Assembly: GCA_964017155.1 (NCBI GenBank)
Contig: OZ024866.1
Location: 18,207,358 to 18,271,357 of the forward strand
Reading direction: 5' to 3'
Origin: Oasisia sp. SBJ-2009
Taxonomy: Eukaryota > Annelida > Polychaeta > Sabellida > Siboglinidae
DNA length: 64,000 bases
In this document: in pieces, positions 44,677 to 59,033 of the stretch
Position numbering within the stretch: position 1 is the first letter of the stretch
Layout: each line of letters opens with the position of its first letter
Notes under the pieces: generated by a model
What the model was told of the DNA's origin: nothing
Seen by the model: the letters and a program-made list of their open reading frames with translations, nothing else
Databases searched by the model: none
Position numbers and translations under genes: made by a program

Positions 44677-44884
44677 GATTCTTAACGAACTTGATGAGAG
44701 GCAGGCAAAGCAGTTGCTGCTGAAGCTGGTAGAACGAGAGCCAGGCGTTGTGTTCGATATAATGAAAGATCCCGAACAGTGCGAGGTGGATCTCTGGCAT
44801 TCTTGTAGCCACTGCCTAGACATTGCAGATATAGAGCGGCTGTGTTGCAACATGCACGCGAACAAATGTATCAGCCTGCGACCG
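44677..44884 (+). CDS. Exon with P2X7-C-terminal-like cysteine motif
   Basis: Acceptor TTCTAG, donor GTAAGA. Encodes ILNELDERQAKQLLLKLVER, EPGVVFDIMKDP, then LWHSCSHCLDIADIERLCCN and CISLRP. The L..LD...L..LL..L..R.P..VFD and W..C..C.......CC pattern is a zinc-binding-type domain shared by P2X7 receptor tails and many uncharacterised invertebrate proteins, some linked to mobile elements. Following exons (which would carry an R.AYR.F/Y..W motif) were not found. Confidence 0.7.
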
Positions 44885-46290
44885 GTAAGATGTGTACTTT
44901 TACAGTATATTAGGGTGTTGTGGCAAGAGTGAAAGTCTTATCTCCCACCTGATTTGGAGGTCAACGTCTCATCTCATCTAGCATTTCTAATATTCCATTC
45001 ATTCAGTGTAGTAACATCGAAACAATTTATATTTGTGATCAAACTCCATCTGTTTCTACCCCTATATCTGGTAAACATCCTAATTTCATATCAATACATG
45101 TTACCATTAAAACAAGCACACCACTACTCTGTCATGAATACAGTGACACGTACATTAATCGTTGATTAATCACGTTATTTACAAATTACAGAAACGTCAG
45201 GTAAAATTATGATTTTGAAACAAGCAATACTTACAAAATATTAATTTTACAATTGCTTTATATAATTTATACTGTCTAGATAAAATTCACTGTTATATCA
45301 GTTACACACACTTGACCTTTGATCTAGTTTGTGGTTTTCCACCTATCCCCAGGGGCGCTACTTAACCTTTGGCCTTGATATTTGACCTTGACCTTACCTT
45401 GCTTCTCCTCTTTGTTCGCTCCGCGCCAGGGTACCAACCATCGGAACCAACTATACTACTAAAGTCATCTTGTTGGACAACACGCGGTCGATGACTCCAC
45501 TTTGCTTGCGATCATTTAGGAAGGATTCCGGGCAACGCAGAACTACTCCGGCGATGCCATGATGTCATTGTAAGCGATCCTGTAGGATTGCGTGATCTAC
45601 TGCATTAAAGTTGCATTCTGACACAATGTCCCGTTTTTAACGCATTTTAAAAAAGTCAATGTACACCATGACCGATATTTGCTTATTAGTATACTTCCTA
45701 CCACATGTCTCACTTTGTGGATTTATACGTTATTTGTTCAAATATAATTTTGCAACAAACAACGGCTCTGGAGTTTCCCAAAAGTCGATCTATTTTTACC
45801 ATCGGAACTCTCCGGTCAACGTAAGTAAACGATGGGGCAAACTAAAAGGCGGTTCCACATATCCACGTTAGTCGCTAGAGGCGCCACTAGGCAACAATAC
45901 CCTAGTTATTTAAATCATGCTCAATTAGCCATTGACCATACAGGCGCTTAGCCAGCGATAGTTTGTATGTGGGCAACTGGGCTTGGCGTAAATATGGAGC
46001 GTATCGAGCGGTGGCATCTTTGTGAATGTGGTATGCCGTTTCCGTGCGGTCTGCCAATTGTGGTCCGCCTTTTAGTGTGGCCCCCTCCTGACAGCGCTTT
46101 TCACTGGAATTCCCTTCATCGAGGTCTAAGCCAATAAGAGAATTCTAACTGATGGGGCCCAGCTTTTTTTATACTTTTGCTGCCTTTTTACGTTAAAATG
46201 GCATATTATGTGAAAATAAGTTGATAGGTAGTTGAGGAAAACAATATATAGTGTATGGGGAATGTTGGTTTACTGGAAAATTGTATTTTA
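44885..46290. other. Intergenic or intronic, nothing certain
   Basis: No clear exon. A stretch at 45,400 to 45,600 is less AT-rich but its frames contain stops. Confidence 0.4.
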
Positions 46291-46303
46291 AACATGGCGG
46301 AAG

Positions 46304-46565
46304 TCAGAATGCAACTTTAAATGCGACACTGAGATCGACAAGTACAACAATAGTACCTTGTCTGCGATCTAGTGCTGCTCTGATCTCATTGACTACACAT
46401 AATAAAGATTCCTCGGTAGAGTGAGTTCGCATATAAGCAGACTGAAATGTATCTGTAAGTGATTCATTGGCTAAATGAGTGTTTACCCTATTCGCCACAA
46501 CCTTTTCATCCACTTCCGAAAGTTGAGCTAATATACTGACTGGGTGGTAATTATTTAAGGTGGTC
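46304..46565 (-). pseudogene. CR1/Jockey-type LINE RT fragment
   Basis: Encodes DEKVVANRVNTHLANESLTD then TFQSAY, HSTEESLLCVVNEIRAALDR and VVLVDLSVAF, the stretch up to RT motif A (FDT replaced by FKV). 5'- and 3'-truncated. Confidence 0.85.
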
Positions 46566-47408
46566 CTTACAGAGCGTCGGCTTCTTCAAATGTGGACAAA
46601 CATGTGCTCGTTGGAGTCCACCCGGCATTATTACTTCAGCAATGCATAGGACATAATAGGCTCCAGACATACGAATGAAAAATAGACAATCAGCTATGAG
46701 CAAGAACAGATGCTAATTGCTTATATTGTTTTGTTTGTTTTTCGTAAATAAACAATAAGGTATACCTTAGTGCAGTTATTCTGATGCGAGCTTACCATAG
46801 TTTTGCTGTAACTAATTATGGTTAAAACACAATAACATGCAAATAATAATACCTACTATTATATTAAAAATACCTCTATATCTTAATCGTGTGGTGTGTC
46901 TTGTTAATACGTTCTCCATATGTAAATATGTGATGTTTTATTGGATTTGGAATATTTTTATAGACATACAGTTTTCAATATGATTGTTCATGAGAACAGT
47001 ACACTACGATATTGAACCAACATGAGTCAATGTATTTTGTCTGGTTTTGGTTTTACAATGTAATATTCTGTAAATTATATGTTGTCTCATAGTATAGTTG
47101 TGTAAGAGCAAGTCATTAAATATATTTGATGATACACACATACTAGCCTATATTTGTACTTTTATACACAAGTTGCGTATTTGTTCCGTTGATAAATGTT
47201 CATAATTTAGTGTGCGTTAAGCCAAAACTGTGAATGTGAATTTTTGTCTGCAATAACATTGTTTGATACATACACAGTCGCACATCGTTATAACGCGATA
47301 GTTCGTGAAATGGAACCACATTATAAACGGGATGTATTACAGAGTGTATTCCGCCAGGGGCGCCACCACCACCATCACCATGAAGAACGCCACTGAAACA
47401 ACCGAAGT
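46566..47408. other. AT-rich, no gene seen
   Basis: Short segment 47,290 to 47,380 is a diverged inverted relative of 3,005 to 3,070 (TATAACGC...GGTGGAATA). Nothing else. Confidence 0.5.
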
Positions 47409-47413
47409 CAATG

Positions 47414-47896
47414 GCCGACCTCGATTGAGCTACGCGAATCACTCGAGTAATCCAAGTACCAATCGAACATTCAAGATAAGATCACTTGCTCACGTGTCCC
47501 TTCTTTACATAGGTAAATAAGGTCAATCTTCAAGGCAATCGAGGTTTGGAGAGGATTCACTCGAGTAACTACGTTATTAGCAGTGAGGTCTAGAGCCAAT
47601 TGGGAATATAGGCCCTACAGGCTACTGCACAAGACGTTCATTAAACATTACACGACACAATCAACATGGATCAAAGTCACCACATTCTATGAATTATAAT
47701 TTAAGACCAAGAAGATGAACATCACATTTACACATTGAACAACTGATTATTTTATTTATTTGCATAAGGGGTTTATCTCCGTGATCACGATCATCGCCGT
47801 TTAGTTGAATTACTCTCGTGGTACTGCGTGCGCATCATAAACCGGATACCACGTTAGCGTTACGTGCGTAATCTGAGTAGGCCAATCGAAGTCGGC
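47414..47896. mobile_element. MITE copy B (483 bp)
   Basis: Same family as copy A in TERT intron 17. Ends GCCGACCTCGATTGAGCTAC and GTCGGC, with perfect 5-bp flanks CAATG on both sides. Shared interior includes GGGGTTTAT and GTGATCACGATCATCG. Confidence 0.88.
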
Positions 47897-47899
47897 CAA

Positions 47900-50800
47900 T
47901 GTGCTGGCCGCGAGGGCTATGTGCGGCTTATAAAACTTACTATTTTAGAGAGAGAAAAAACATTGCCAGTAAACGTCAGTATGTATTATGTTAACATGGT
48001 ACACACTGTCAAATGGTGAACTTAGTAAAACTCACGAATGGGGTACATTTTTGAAATGAATTAAGAAACATTACGCCACTTCTGCCGATGCGAACAGAAC
48101 GATTATACAGTTGGCCTACCGCTGATCTAAAATAATAACCTTGCTATCAGCAACCGAAAGACACAAATGAATTGACACGTTGCGGAAGTCGGCAAAATAT
48201 TAGAACCTATATTTGGCTATTATAATCACGCTCACTTTCAATCAATCCCCAAAAAATTATATTTAGATCGCACATTTACGGTGTCAACTATAATTATTAC
48301 AATTAGCCGCGGTTCAGATCGACGCAGTTGACGAATTCCTATTTGGGCGCACCAGTAAATGTGTTTTAGCGAAACTTTAACTTGCTGGGCACTGTTGACA
48401 TGACATTTAGGCCTAGTATTATATTGTTTTTCGCCCTCCGATTCGTAAGCAGTGTAATTGCAATTTACAAGATGGCGAAGGTATCCGTTCGCCACGGAAG
48501 CGGATGCCACGCCCGACTGGCAGGCCGGCCAAGAGAGAGAGACACGATTTATGGCGCAAAACAAACATAGTGCTCAGCGCACCATAGTTACTGCACATAA
48601 TGCCATTTAAACAACATCAAAGCAGTTAGTCACGTTTAAACACATGGGAGGTCACCGCGCAAACCAAGCGCTATTTATACAATAAACACGTGTGAATAAC
48701 AATTGGATTAGAGCAAAAACCCTATTCAAGGATCATACCCTACAATCAGGCGTGCCTTATCAGTTTTAAAATAAATGTAGTGTAACTTATTGGAGGATCT
48801 TCACATGCATATACGTCATTCCTACATGTTGTCTCTTTAGTATTTTCATATATGGATAAAATTACTTATAGACATGCTGGATATTGTTTGAAAAACGTTC
48901 AGCCGCTTTTATGTCTCAGGTTTAGGAGAAACTCTTTACCTTTTCGTGAACAGACATGCAACATTTTATTTGACTATTATTAAATTAATACTTAATACTT
49001 TATTGCCTCCAGAATATGTTTCTGGGCCCGCAAATGTTGACCAAAGAAGCCCCGCTCAAAACACTACCATCGGCCTTCGAAACGTCATCATAATTGTTGC
49101 ATTTATAATGCGCCGTTCCAGTAATCATTGTTGAATGAATGAATAAAAGTTTATTCAGAACATTGTACTCAGAACATTGTTAACAACTCTTAAACACAAT
49201 ACAAACAAGCAAATTTAACTGCAATACTAAAAGTTGCAATGTTCGAAAGGGGGGTAATTTTGAAGTCAATTGTTATTTCTGTCAGTTTACCACTGTTCAC
49301 CGGCGCTCCTATCTAATGTTCTCGAAACAGATAGGGGAAACCCGGGTAAAACGGGATACTCGGCTAATATGGGAAATTGCTATATGCAATGAAAAGTGCT
49401 GCCACAAAGCGTATTTTGGCTTCCAACTAGCGTAGCGGCATCTGCTGACTACTATACAAACCAATTGGTTGGCAAATCTTTAGGTTTCCCCTAAGTCTTG
49501 CAATTGAGGTCAGATTTTAAGCAACTTTCGCCTTTGCTGTCGATATCGGGTGCAACATATCACAGCGTCGGGACAGCCACTTGATATGATCGGTGTCCTC
49601 AGTGCACAATGGGCAGGCGCTGTCAGAGTTGACTGTGCTCACGCGACCGCAGCGGTCCAGGTAGCCGGAGTCTCTCTACACAATGAGACAAATGACGGCC
49701 TAATGAGTTCACCGAAACTACCAATTGTTAACTCAAAAGCGCTGTTGGGCATAGCATTTACACCTTGACAGCAATTGTCCAAGTTTCCACCAGACTCGGG
49801 TCACAGCCAGCGTCTCCTTTGGCAGATTCAAAAGCGTTGGCAACAGCACGGAGTAGCCATGTTTATGCAGAATACGGTAAACAAGTTACCTAAGTTAACT
49901 TAAGTAACGCTTTGAGCCCTGTTTGACGTGTAAGCAACCCTGAGTCTACTTCGTAGAGATATGTGTTGTTAAAATTAAAGTAGCTGATTGATTGATTGAT
50001 TGGAATTCTAATTGATGAGAAGATTTCCAAGATAAGAAAGCAACGTGTCAGTCTTGACGCTGACAAAAGATGTCATTAATCGGGAAGTCAATCGCGTTCA
50101 CTCAAGGCTGCCACGGCGACACCTGTTGGTTATTGACCTAGAGGTTAGGAGGTCACGACTAACTCGTGCAGACTCATGCAGGCTTCACGGGCGAACATCT
50201 GGATCTAGCTTTATTTAGCGATAGTCTATGTATGTTTAGCCATTCAACAACTGTGGTAGAAGGTTCATCATTTAGTAATTACTCGCTTGTGTTGTGTTGT
50301 ACATTACTACTCAAATGTATTAAAGTACTAAACAAAGTGTTGGCATACATGCATATCGGGTTCATCATTATATAATTTACATCGATGTGCGTTATGCCAG
50401 TGTCACCGCAGTGTTAGATAACGCTAAGATAATGCCTCCCTCAACGTCACATAGTTAATAATAATAATAATAAAATACTTATACTGTGCCCGATCAATTA
50501 ATAATTGCTCTCGGGCGCAAACATAATAATGCGCACACATTCAAACGATATACTAAGAAATAAACGGGCAAATATACCTAAAATGCAATCACCAAAAATT
50601 GTCTTATCGATAAAGCCGGGAACTCATCCATTCTGGTTCGTTCGTGACACTGTCTTGGATATGACGTCATCGCGGTCTCACACTCGTGGACGTTTTGTTT
50701 TTGGAAATTTTCAGCCACGCGCGACACGTCCGTATCTGTATTCTGGTCTTTTCATTCACGCCAGATATAACCTGAATGCAAGACACGTAACTTCAGTCGC

Positions 50801-51840
50801 GTCTCGGCAGACATTTAGGTCAGTGTTCTACATAGCAGTGCCCAAGCAACTGATTCTTATCTTACCCCGGGGTAGTTAAACTGGGTAAAAAAAATTGTAT
50901 TGTTGACGCTGTTTTATAAAACATTCGTCCGTGGGTTAGAGAACTTAGAGAACAGGTTTTATACAACGTTTCGTCTCGCGCTTTCTCATATAATACAACT
51001 CGAGAGGATGATAGGCCTACATGTCGTTATTTGTACTCACCATTCCCGACATTTCGGGATAAAGTTCATCTGTTTTGTTATATCTCTAGTATGGCCGTAA
51101 GCGTGATCATTAGTCCGGTTTTCAGAACCAGGTCAAATGTTTTGAAAGGGTTTCCCTACGGAAAATATTTCGGGAAGGTTTGATGTTAATAAAAAATACA
51201 GCGCCACAACAAATAGCACGATGTGTCCAAAGTCCCGACAATCAGGACCCTTGTTTTCTCGCTTTTCCTATTACATAGCATATGGTCCAGCATCAAGTTA
51301 AGGTTTAGAAAGCTGAGCTTTGGTTTTGGTTCACACCTGTCGATGTCTTCGGAGTAACTTTCACCAGAAATAATGACGCTTTGGTCAGAACAACACTTTG
51401 TCTATGTGAGTTTCTGCTTCTATATTAGTATCATCAAATTACATAGGGATTACATCCTTGACGTGTTGTTAAAGTTCTACGATATTGCCAACTCAGTTTG
51501 CCAGTCTTTATTTGTTTCGTTTGCACCTTAGAAGTCAAATGAATAATACAGTGCAAAGTTAAGTTAATGATCCCTTGTTTTCAGGAATTGTTTTCTTAAA
51601 AATAAATGCTCAGATTAAAATTACACCATTTTGTGCTTATTTATAACTTAATTAATTTTCACTAATTAATTCTTTGAATTTACCTGTCGCCGAGCAATTT
51701 TAGGACAACATGTTGACTTGCAGCCAAAAAAGGTTCAGAATGGTTGCATTACGGTAACGGATGGAATAGAGCTTTCCTTGCTTCCACGAGATAATTACAG
51801 TATTTCTGTACATATTGTTGCGTACACAAATTAATGGTTT
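47900..51840. other. Intergenic, repeats only
   Basis: Diverged repeat at 48,050 to 48,290 (relative of 5,640 to 5,900), a short (TTGA)n run at 49,990 to 50,010, and short ORFs without recognisable domains. A 124-codon open frame at 50,505 to 50,879 has no features that I recognise. Confidence 0.5.
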
Positions 51841-52400
51841 AAAAAAATCCAATTGCATCATGTTCTCTCAATATATGTACAATGTAGTGAACATTTTAAT
51901 CCAAGTGTATCATGTTCTCTCAATGCATGTACATTGTAGTTAACATTTTAATCAAATTGTATCATATTCTCTGAATACACGTACAGTGTAGTTAATATTT
52001 TATTCCAATATTATCATGTTCTCTCAATGCATGTTCAGTGTAGTTAACATTTTATTCCAATTCAATTGTATCATATTCTCTCAATATATATACTGTGTAG
52101 TTAACAGTTTAATCCAATTGTATCATATTCCCTCAATACATATACAGTGTAGCTAACAGTTTGATCCAATTGTATGATATTCTTTCAATACATATACAGT
52201 GTAGCTAACAGTTTGATCCAATTGTATCATATTCCCTCAATACATATACAGTGTAGCTAACAGTTTGATACAATTGTATGATATTCTTTCAATACATATA
52301 CAATGTAGTCATAAATTTGATCCAACTGTATCATTATTCTCTCAATACATATACAATGTAATTAACAATTTGATCCAATACAATAACCCCTACACATACT
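51840..52400. repeat. Degenerate tandem repeat, about 53-bp unit
   Basis: About ten units of the form TCTCAATACATATACAGTGT, AGTTAACAGTTTGATCCAAT, TGTATCAT; the later units are more alike than the early ones. Confidence 0.9.
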
Positions 52401-52626
52401 GTTGTAGCCTACTTGCAATTGCTGTGACTTATACATACCAACAATTGCAGCAAGTATTGGTACTTATTAGACACAACAATCAAGTACTCTTTGGGGGCAG
52501 GGGTCAAGAAAAAGCAAACTCTATGTATGCTTTCGACAATGTTGACAATTATGAACGACTCCTGACCTAAGTACCCATAAGATATTTGCTTGTTCAATGA
52601 CGACAACACTTATTATTATAATTATA

Positions 52627-54004
<1,378 letters not shown>

Positions 54005-54040
54005 TGTGATTGGCGAGCCGCGTGACCCATTTAAAAGCCT
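54005..54040 (+). promoter_or_regulatory. Possible promoter of the LicD-type gene
   Basis: An inverted CCAAT motif (GATTGG, 54,008) and a TATA-like TTTAAAAG (54,030) lie about 170 bp before the start codon in a locally GC-richer stretch. Inference from motif spacing only. Confidence 0.4.
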
Positions 54041-54207
54041 TGCTGCACACAGGTAGGAGACGCGTCACACGCTCGCGACACAGACGCTGCCGGGAGACCA
54101 GGAGAATGTAGGCATGTAGCGTCGCGTGTCGTGTATATGGCGTACGCATGTGGACATAATTATACAGACTCGTCGTTGCAGAAAGGAGGAATTGTCGCGG
54201 CTAAAAC

Positions 54208-55062
54208 ATGAACATATCAAAGAAAATCATCAGGTCGTCGTCGTTAGCGCGGTGTGTGCTCGTGTTAATTTCGATAGGCGTCATGTACATGTTATTTGCG
54301 ACAAACACGCGACAGCGCGCCGGTCAAGTCGCATTATCAACAGTTACGGTGAAGGTGAAATTAACAAACGTTCCAGTTGCCTTCCAGCCAGCGATGACCG
54401 ACGCTGACCACGCTACCCTGATGACGGTGATGCGTCGTTTCTCTGAGGCGGCCAAAGCCGCCAACATAACGTTCTTCATGTACTGGGGCACTCTCATCGG
54501 CTCCTACCGCCACCACGGGCGAATACCGTGGGACGACGACATCGATATCATGCTACCCACTAAGCAGAAGACGCAACTCGAGACGATGCTCAAATCGCTG
54601 GCCCCGGACTACCTTTATGCCAAGTCGAAATATGTACGATGGAAAGTTTTCGCGAATCATTCGAAACCATTGAAGGGAGTTTCGTGGAAATACCCCTTTA
54701 TCGACGTGTCGTTCTATTTGGAAGACGATACGCATTTGTGGGATGAAGACCCCGGATATAAACCTACGAATATATACCGGAAGTCGGACGTTTTCCCGCT
54801 CATGCGCAGACCGTTCAGCGGGCTGATGCTTCCGGCACCCTCGAATACGCTTGCCGTTCTGAAACAGTTCCAATTGGACAAGTGTGTGTCGAGCTACTAT
54901 AAGCACAGTGTAGAGGAAGCTATCCCCGCCGCTCAACGGATGTCGATTCCGTGCAATGAATTGTGGGATACTGTTCCCTTCGTGTTCCGGACGAACTCTG
55001 GCTACGGGACGAACGAAACGCTCAAAATCGGATCTCACGTCGTAAGCTGGTTTATACCATAA
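54208..55062 (+). CDS. LicD-family type II membrane protein, 284 aa
   Basis: Single-exon ORF. Residues 14 to 31 form one membrane anchor after a short basic tail, so a Golgi or ER lumenal enzyme of type II topology is likely. Residues 91 to 116 hold the family core: YWGTLIGSYRHHGRIPW followed by DDDIDIML, in which the acidic DDD-D run binds metal in LicD/fukutin-like nucleotidyltransferases. Further conserved-looking parts are FIDVSFYL and the DVFPL/RRPFSG segment. LicD proteins transfer phosphocholine; fukutin and FKRP transfer ribitol phosphate to glycans. The substrate here cannot be told. The start was chosen because it gives an intact anchor; ACATG context is acceptable. The gene ends SWFIP and stops at 55,060. 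Intronless, unlike TERT next door. Confidence 0.88.
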   Translation: MNISKKIIRSSSLARCVLVLISIGVMYMLFATNTRQRAGQVALSTVTVKVKLTNVPVAFQPAMTDADHATLMTVMRRFSEAAKAANITFFMYWGTLIGSYRHHGRIPWDDDIDIMLPTKQKTQLETMLKSLAPDYLYAKSKYVRWKVFANHSKPLKGVSWKYPFIDVSFYLEDDTHLWDEDPGYKPTNIYRKSDVFPLMRRPFSGLMLPAPSNTLAVLKQFQLDKCVSSYYKHSVEEAIPAAQRMSIPCNELWDTVPFVFRTNSGYGTNETLKIGSHVVSWFIP

Positions 55063-57538
55063 ACTGTACATTTGACCAATAACGCGCAAATACTGTCACT
55101 AGGACATGCATGTTTTTGTAATGTAAGATATTTTATACTTTTGCATGAAGATTTGTGAAATTTTTGATGTGTGCTTGAGCGTGTCCGTCTTTGCGTTGAT
55201 GTGTGCAGCGTATTTAGAGGGAATGAGGCGGGCTGTAACCAAATGGAAAGCTCCATTGGTTCATATATGTGAGCAAAACACTTATTTACCTTACTATAAT
55301 AGTTGTATATGATTATAATACTTAAACTTGTATTCGGATTCCACTATCCTGGTTTTTAAATACAAATTTCCAGTGAATTAACACGCCCCAAAAACTATCT
55401 CTTTCGAACCTCTATAGGCCTATATCAATGGTTCTCAACCTTTATGGGCTGCAACCCAAATTCTTGTTTGGAAAATCCTCGGTGACCTATGCGTGAAATT
55501 AAACGATTGTGAAGACAAATTCAGTCATGGTAAATAAATAATATTAAAATGGAGTAATGTATTTTGTGCAAAATAGTTCTAATGAATTAATAAATCAAAC
55601 AAATGTTGAAGGATCCCGGCTGGAAGAACATTCTCGTCTTCATTATTATATAACTTACGTACATAATAACATTGGTGGTAAGAATTTATATTGAACACAA
55701 GTTCAGCATCTATAAGCAAACAGAAGCAAACACTATGCAAACATAGTTAATTAAAGACATTAAAGTATACAATTTACGACAATTTATGCATGGCTAGTAG
55801 GTTCTACCAATAACAACGGCAATTACATTTTCTGGGAGGAAACATCCTCACTGTTAGTTGTCAGGGATACTATTTATTTCAGCACAAACAATTACTCTAT
55901 ATGGTACCTTTTTGGCGTCGTACGTTTCATTTAAAATAGTCGGTCGTTTATCCCTTGTCTGTTGTCACTATGCAAGGACCCATGATTGTTGTCTTGAAAA
56001 ACGCTAGGGCAAATGTGGATGTATCGCGGATTAATAACTATGATATCATGTTCTATCCCATTATTTTAGAATTGTCCATCCCATTATGCAGCAAATACTC
56101 GCTATGATGCGTTTTATAACATATCATAGGTGTCGCAATGTTCCTAGCAATTTTATGTCTTGTACCAATTTTATTACTGGCATTCCAACGTGTATTTGAA
56201 GACGTTTTAAATTTGTTTTAAACGGACAATAAAATTATTGTTTTGTATGGCAAAGTGTTCTGTATTTCGTCGCTTTGATAAGCTCGCGCGAATAAATAAA
56301 CCTAACGTGCACTAGGACGACTCACACTGTTGGCAACAGCAGAATACCTGGCATTTTGTCACATTAACGCGATGAATAACTTAACCGAATGCTCATGTCT
56401 TGCGTGCGCAAATTCGTCATTATTGTATATTGCAGCACTTAAATATATCGCGTGTAGCACGTTTTTGTTTCTCAAAATGATGATAGTAATAGATGGAATA
56501 TGTTGCACAATCCTGTAAATTATCCTACATGTAAAAGCATGTACATTTTATTTCATTCTTTAGCTTATAAATTACACGATGGAGGTTAACACGATAGTAG
56601 ACGAAAGTTAATTAGTAGTCACATTATATGTGCTACCTGTATACGTTATTTTGTTTATAAAATATTACGGTGAACCATTGCCACCAAGTCATGCACAGAT
56701 ACTGGCACTCGTAATCCTACATACCCTGTAATAACAATTCAGTCGGCACAATCAGCGGACCACAGCAGCCTAAGAGAATGTCAAAGAAGCCTCTGTTACT
56801 TCTTGATACAGAAAGAAGGCATTGATGCACGCGGATCTTGAAGGGTTGAGCATCATTATCATATATCTCACCAACTATGTTGTCGGTGAGTCGATTCCAG
56901 AGACATGGAACGCAGAGTGGGTGAAAGTTCTGCCCGTAGATTGGATTCTTGAGTCTGGTTCAGTGAATGTATCACTGGGCATTTATTATGGCCTATTTAT
57001 TATCTTGTACATGTTTTACGTTGATTTTACATAATGTCTTCACTACATATTTTTAATATACCCTTTATTTTTTATAATAAAGTTTAGCTGTTATTTATTT
57101 ATTTATAATTTATTACTATTATTTGTATACATATTGTATGTATTATCAATTATTTAACATATTTAATATGATAATTGTTTCGTAACTTATTGATATTCCG
57201 CACATGTACATGCATATATATGTATGTACTCACAGCGCCCTCGAATGGATGTTATTTAGATTTATGGCGCTATATAAATGCACATATTCTTAATACTAAC
57301 AGACTGGTAGGGGACAGTATCTACGACAACACGTCTCGGCTTGCAGCACTGTATTTATGAGATGTGTCAATGTGTGCATAGAATCCGAACATCACCTTTG
57401 CCCACCGCTCTTTTTTTTTGTCGCGGTTCCATTGCCACGCAAAGGACACGATGGTAATTGATAGGTTTATAGCACAGCAGCTTGACATCTGTAGGGAGTG
57501 CCCTGCCACAGCGGCGTGCTGACGTGGCCACGGCACAA
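55063..57538. other. Intergenic after LicD gene
   Basis: A hAT-end-like string CAATGGTTCTCAACCTTTAT at 55,426 has no partner nearby. A LINE/SINE tail with GGCGCTATATAAATG lies at about 57,225 to 57,290. No gene recognised. Confidence 0.5.
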
Positions 57539-57547
57539 TAGTTGATA

Positions 57548-58099
57548 GGGCCCGTAAGTGTGTCACGATAAATGGCGTGACTCCGCGCGATAGGAGCTCA
57601 TTGGATTCTAAGCGAGACAATTGGGGACTGGTCACAAGAATAATACACAATAAAATAGTTTACGGGATTTGTATTTTACATTGCTGTACATTGTGGTTTC
57701 GATAAGCACTTATATCTGACAAGTTGTCTAAATTCGCATAATTATAACACATGTGTACGTTTGCCCCAAACACGCGAAAAATGGCACTTACGCGAAAAAT
57801 GGCACATTTCATTATTAGTCAAGATCGCCAAACGCAAGTACTTGCCGCTATTGCCATGGCAACCACCATTATAATCGATTAAAATTCATGATTTCCGTGA
57901 TCATTGTCACCGGCAAAGTGTTCCACTGCTTCTGCTTGTAATAATCCTTCGGACAGTATAACTGAAATAGTTAGACTGGAACCGTTCGATTATTACAACC
58001 AAAAACAAAACGAAGTCCTATACGTTAACATGGAGAATATGGACCTCCTGCCCCCAACTGCCCCCAGCCTCGTTTTCGCGCGCGAGACTTACACGCCCC
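57548..58099 (+). mobile_element. Repeated 0.55-kb element, copy 2
   Basis: Near-identical to copies 1 and 3, with a small duplication (CGCGAAAAATGGCACTT twice at about 57,773). Preceded by TAGTTGATA and followed by TAGTTTATA. Confidence 0.8.
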
Positions 58100-58109
58100 A
58101 TAGTTTATA

Positions 58110-58652
58110 GGGCCCGTAAGTGTGTCACGATAAATGGCGTGACTCCGCGCGATAGGAGTTTATTGGGGTCTAAGCGAGACAATTGGGGACTGGACACAAG
58201 AATAATACACAATAAAATAGTTTACGGGATTTGCATTTTACATTGCTGTACATTGTGGTTTCGATAAGCACTTATATCTGACAAGTTGTCTAAATTCGCA
58301 TAATCATAACACATGTGTACCTTTGCCCCAAACAGGTTGTACTACGCGAAAAATGGCACTTTTCATTATTAGTCAAGATCGCCAAACGCAAGTACTTGCC
58401 GCTATTGCCATGGCAACCACCATTATAATCGATTACAATTCATGATTTCCGTGATCATTGTCACCGGCAAAGTGTTTCACTGCTTCTGCTTGTAATAATC
58501 CTTCGGACAGTATAACTGAAATAGTTAGACTGGAACCGTTCGATTATTACAACCAAAAACAAAACGAAGTCCTATACGTTATCATGGAGAATATGGACCT
58601 CCTGCCCCCAACTGCCCCCAGCTTCGTTTTCGCGTGCGAGAATTACACGCCA
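58110..58652 (+). mobile_element. Repeated 0.55-kb element, copy 3
   Basis: Directly follows copy 2 after ten bases, same orientation. TAGTTGATA recurs just after it at 58,661, so the pair is bracketed by the same 9-mer. Confidence 0.8.
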
Positions 58653-58686
58653 TATTCTAGTAGTTGATAGGTACCAACTGTCATGC

Positions 58687-58977
58687 ATGGCTAAACAGCA
58701 AACGACCCGGGTATCCGGCAATAAGAGCAGAGCTTTTCAATATGTTATCTGGACATCTGTGGGTTTGATAGATGGTTCTAAGCGTTGGTACATTTACAGA
58801 CCGTGCCACAGGTATCATGTGACTAAATTACTGCGCCAACCGTGGGTGCAGCGCAAATACCCGCCCCAGTTTGAAGACGGATACACGACTGGTGGGATTC
58901 TCAATTCACGTTCTAAACATTGCATGGTACACGAGCATTGTGAGGCTGAAATCACCCAACATGATATCACATAACAC
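58687..58977 (+). CDS. Hypothetical ORF, 95 aa
   Basis: ATG-started frame encoding [20 protein letters not shown] and, later, [17 protein letters not shown] with a [10 protein letters not shown] segment. Composition (Trp, His, Cys spaced) looks protein-like and unlike the repeats around it, but no family is recognised and no neighbours support it. It could be a single-exon remnant of a larger gene or mobile element. Confidence 0.35.
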
Positions 58978-59033
58978 GCGGCCGACCACATTTATCGCGG
59001 GCGATTTCATTGAGTGACGTGAAAAGAGCAGCT

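Noticed and set aside
45420..45570. Possible next exon of the P2X7-tail-like gene
   Set aside because: An AG acceptor is present but no frame gives the expected AYR...W motif and stops intervene.
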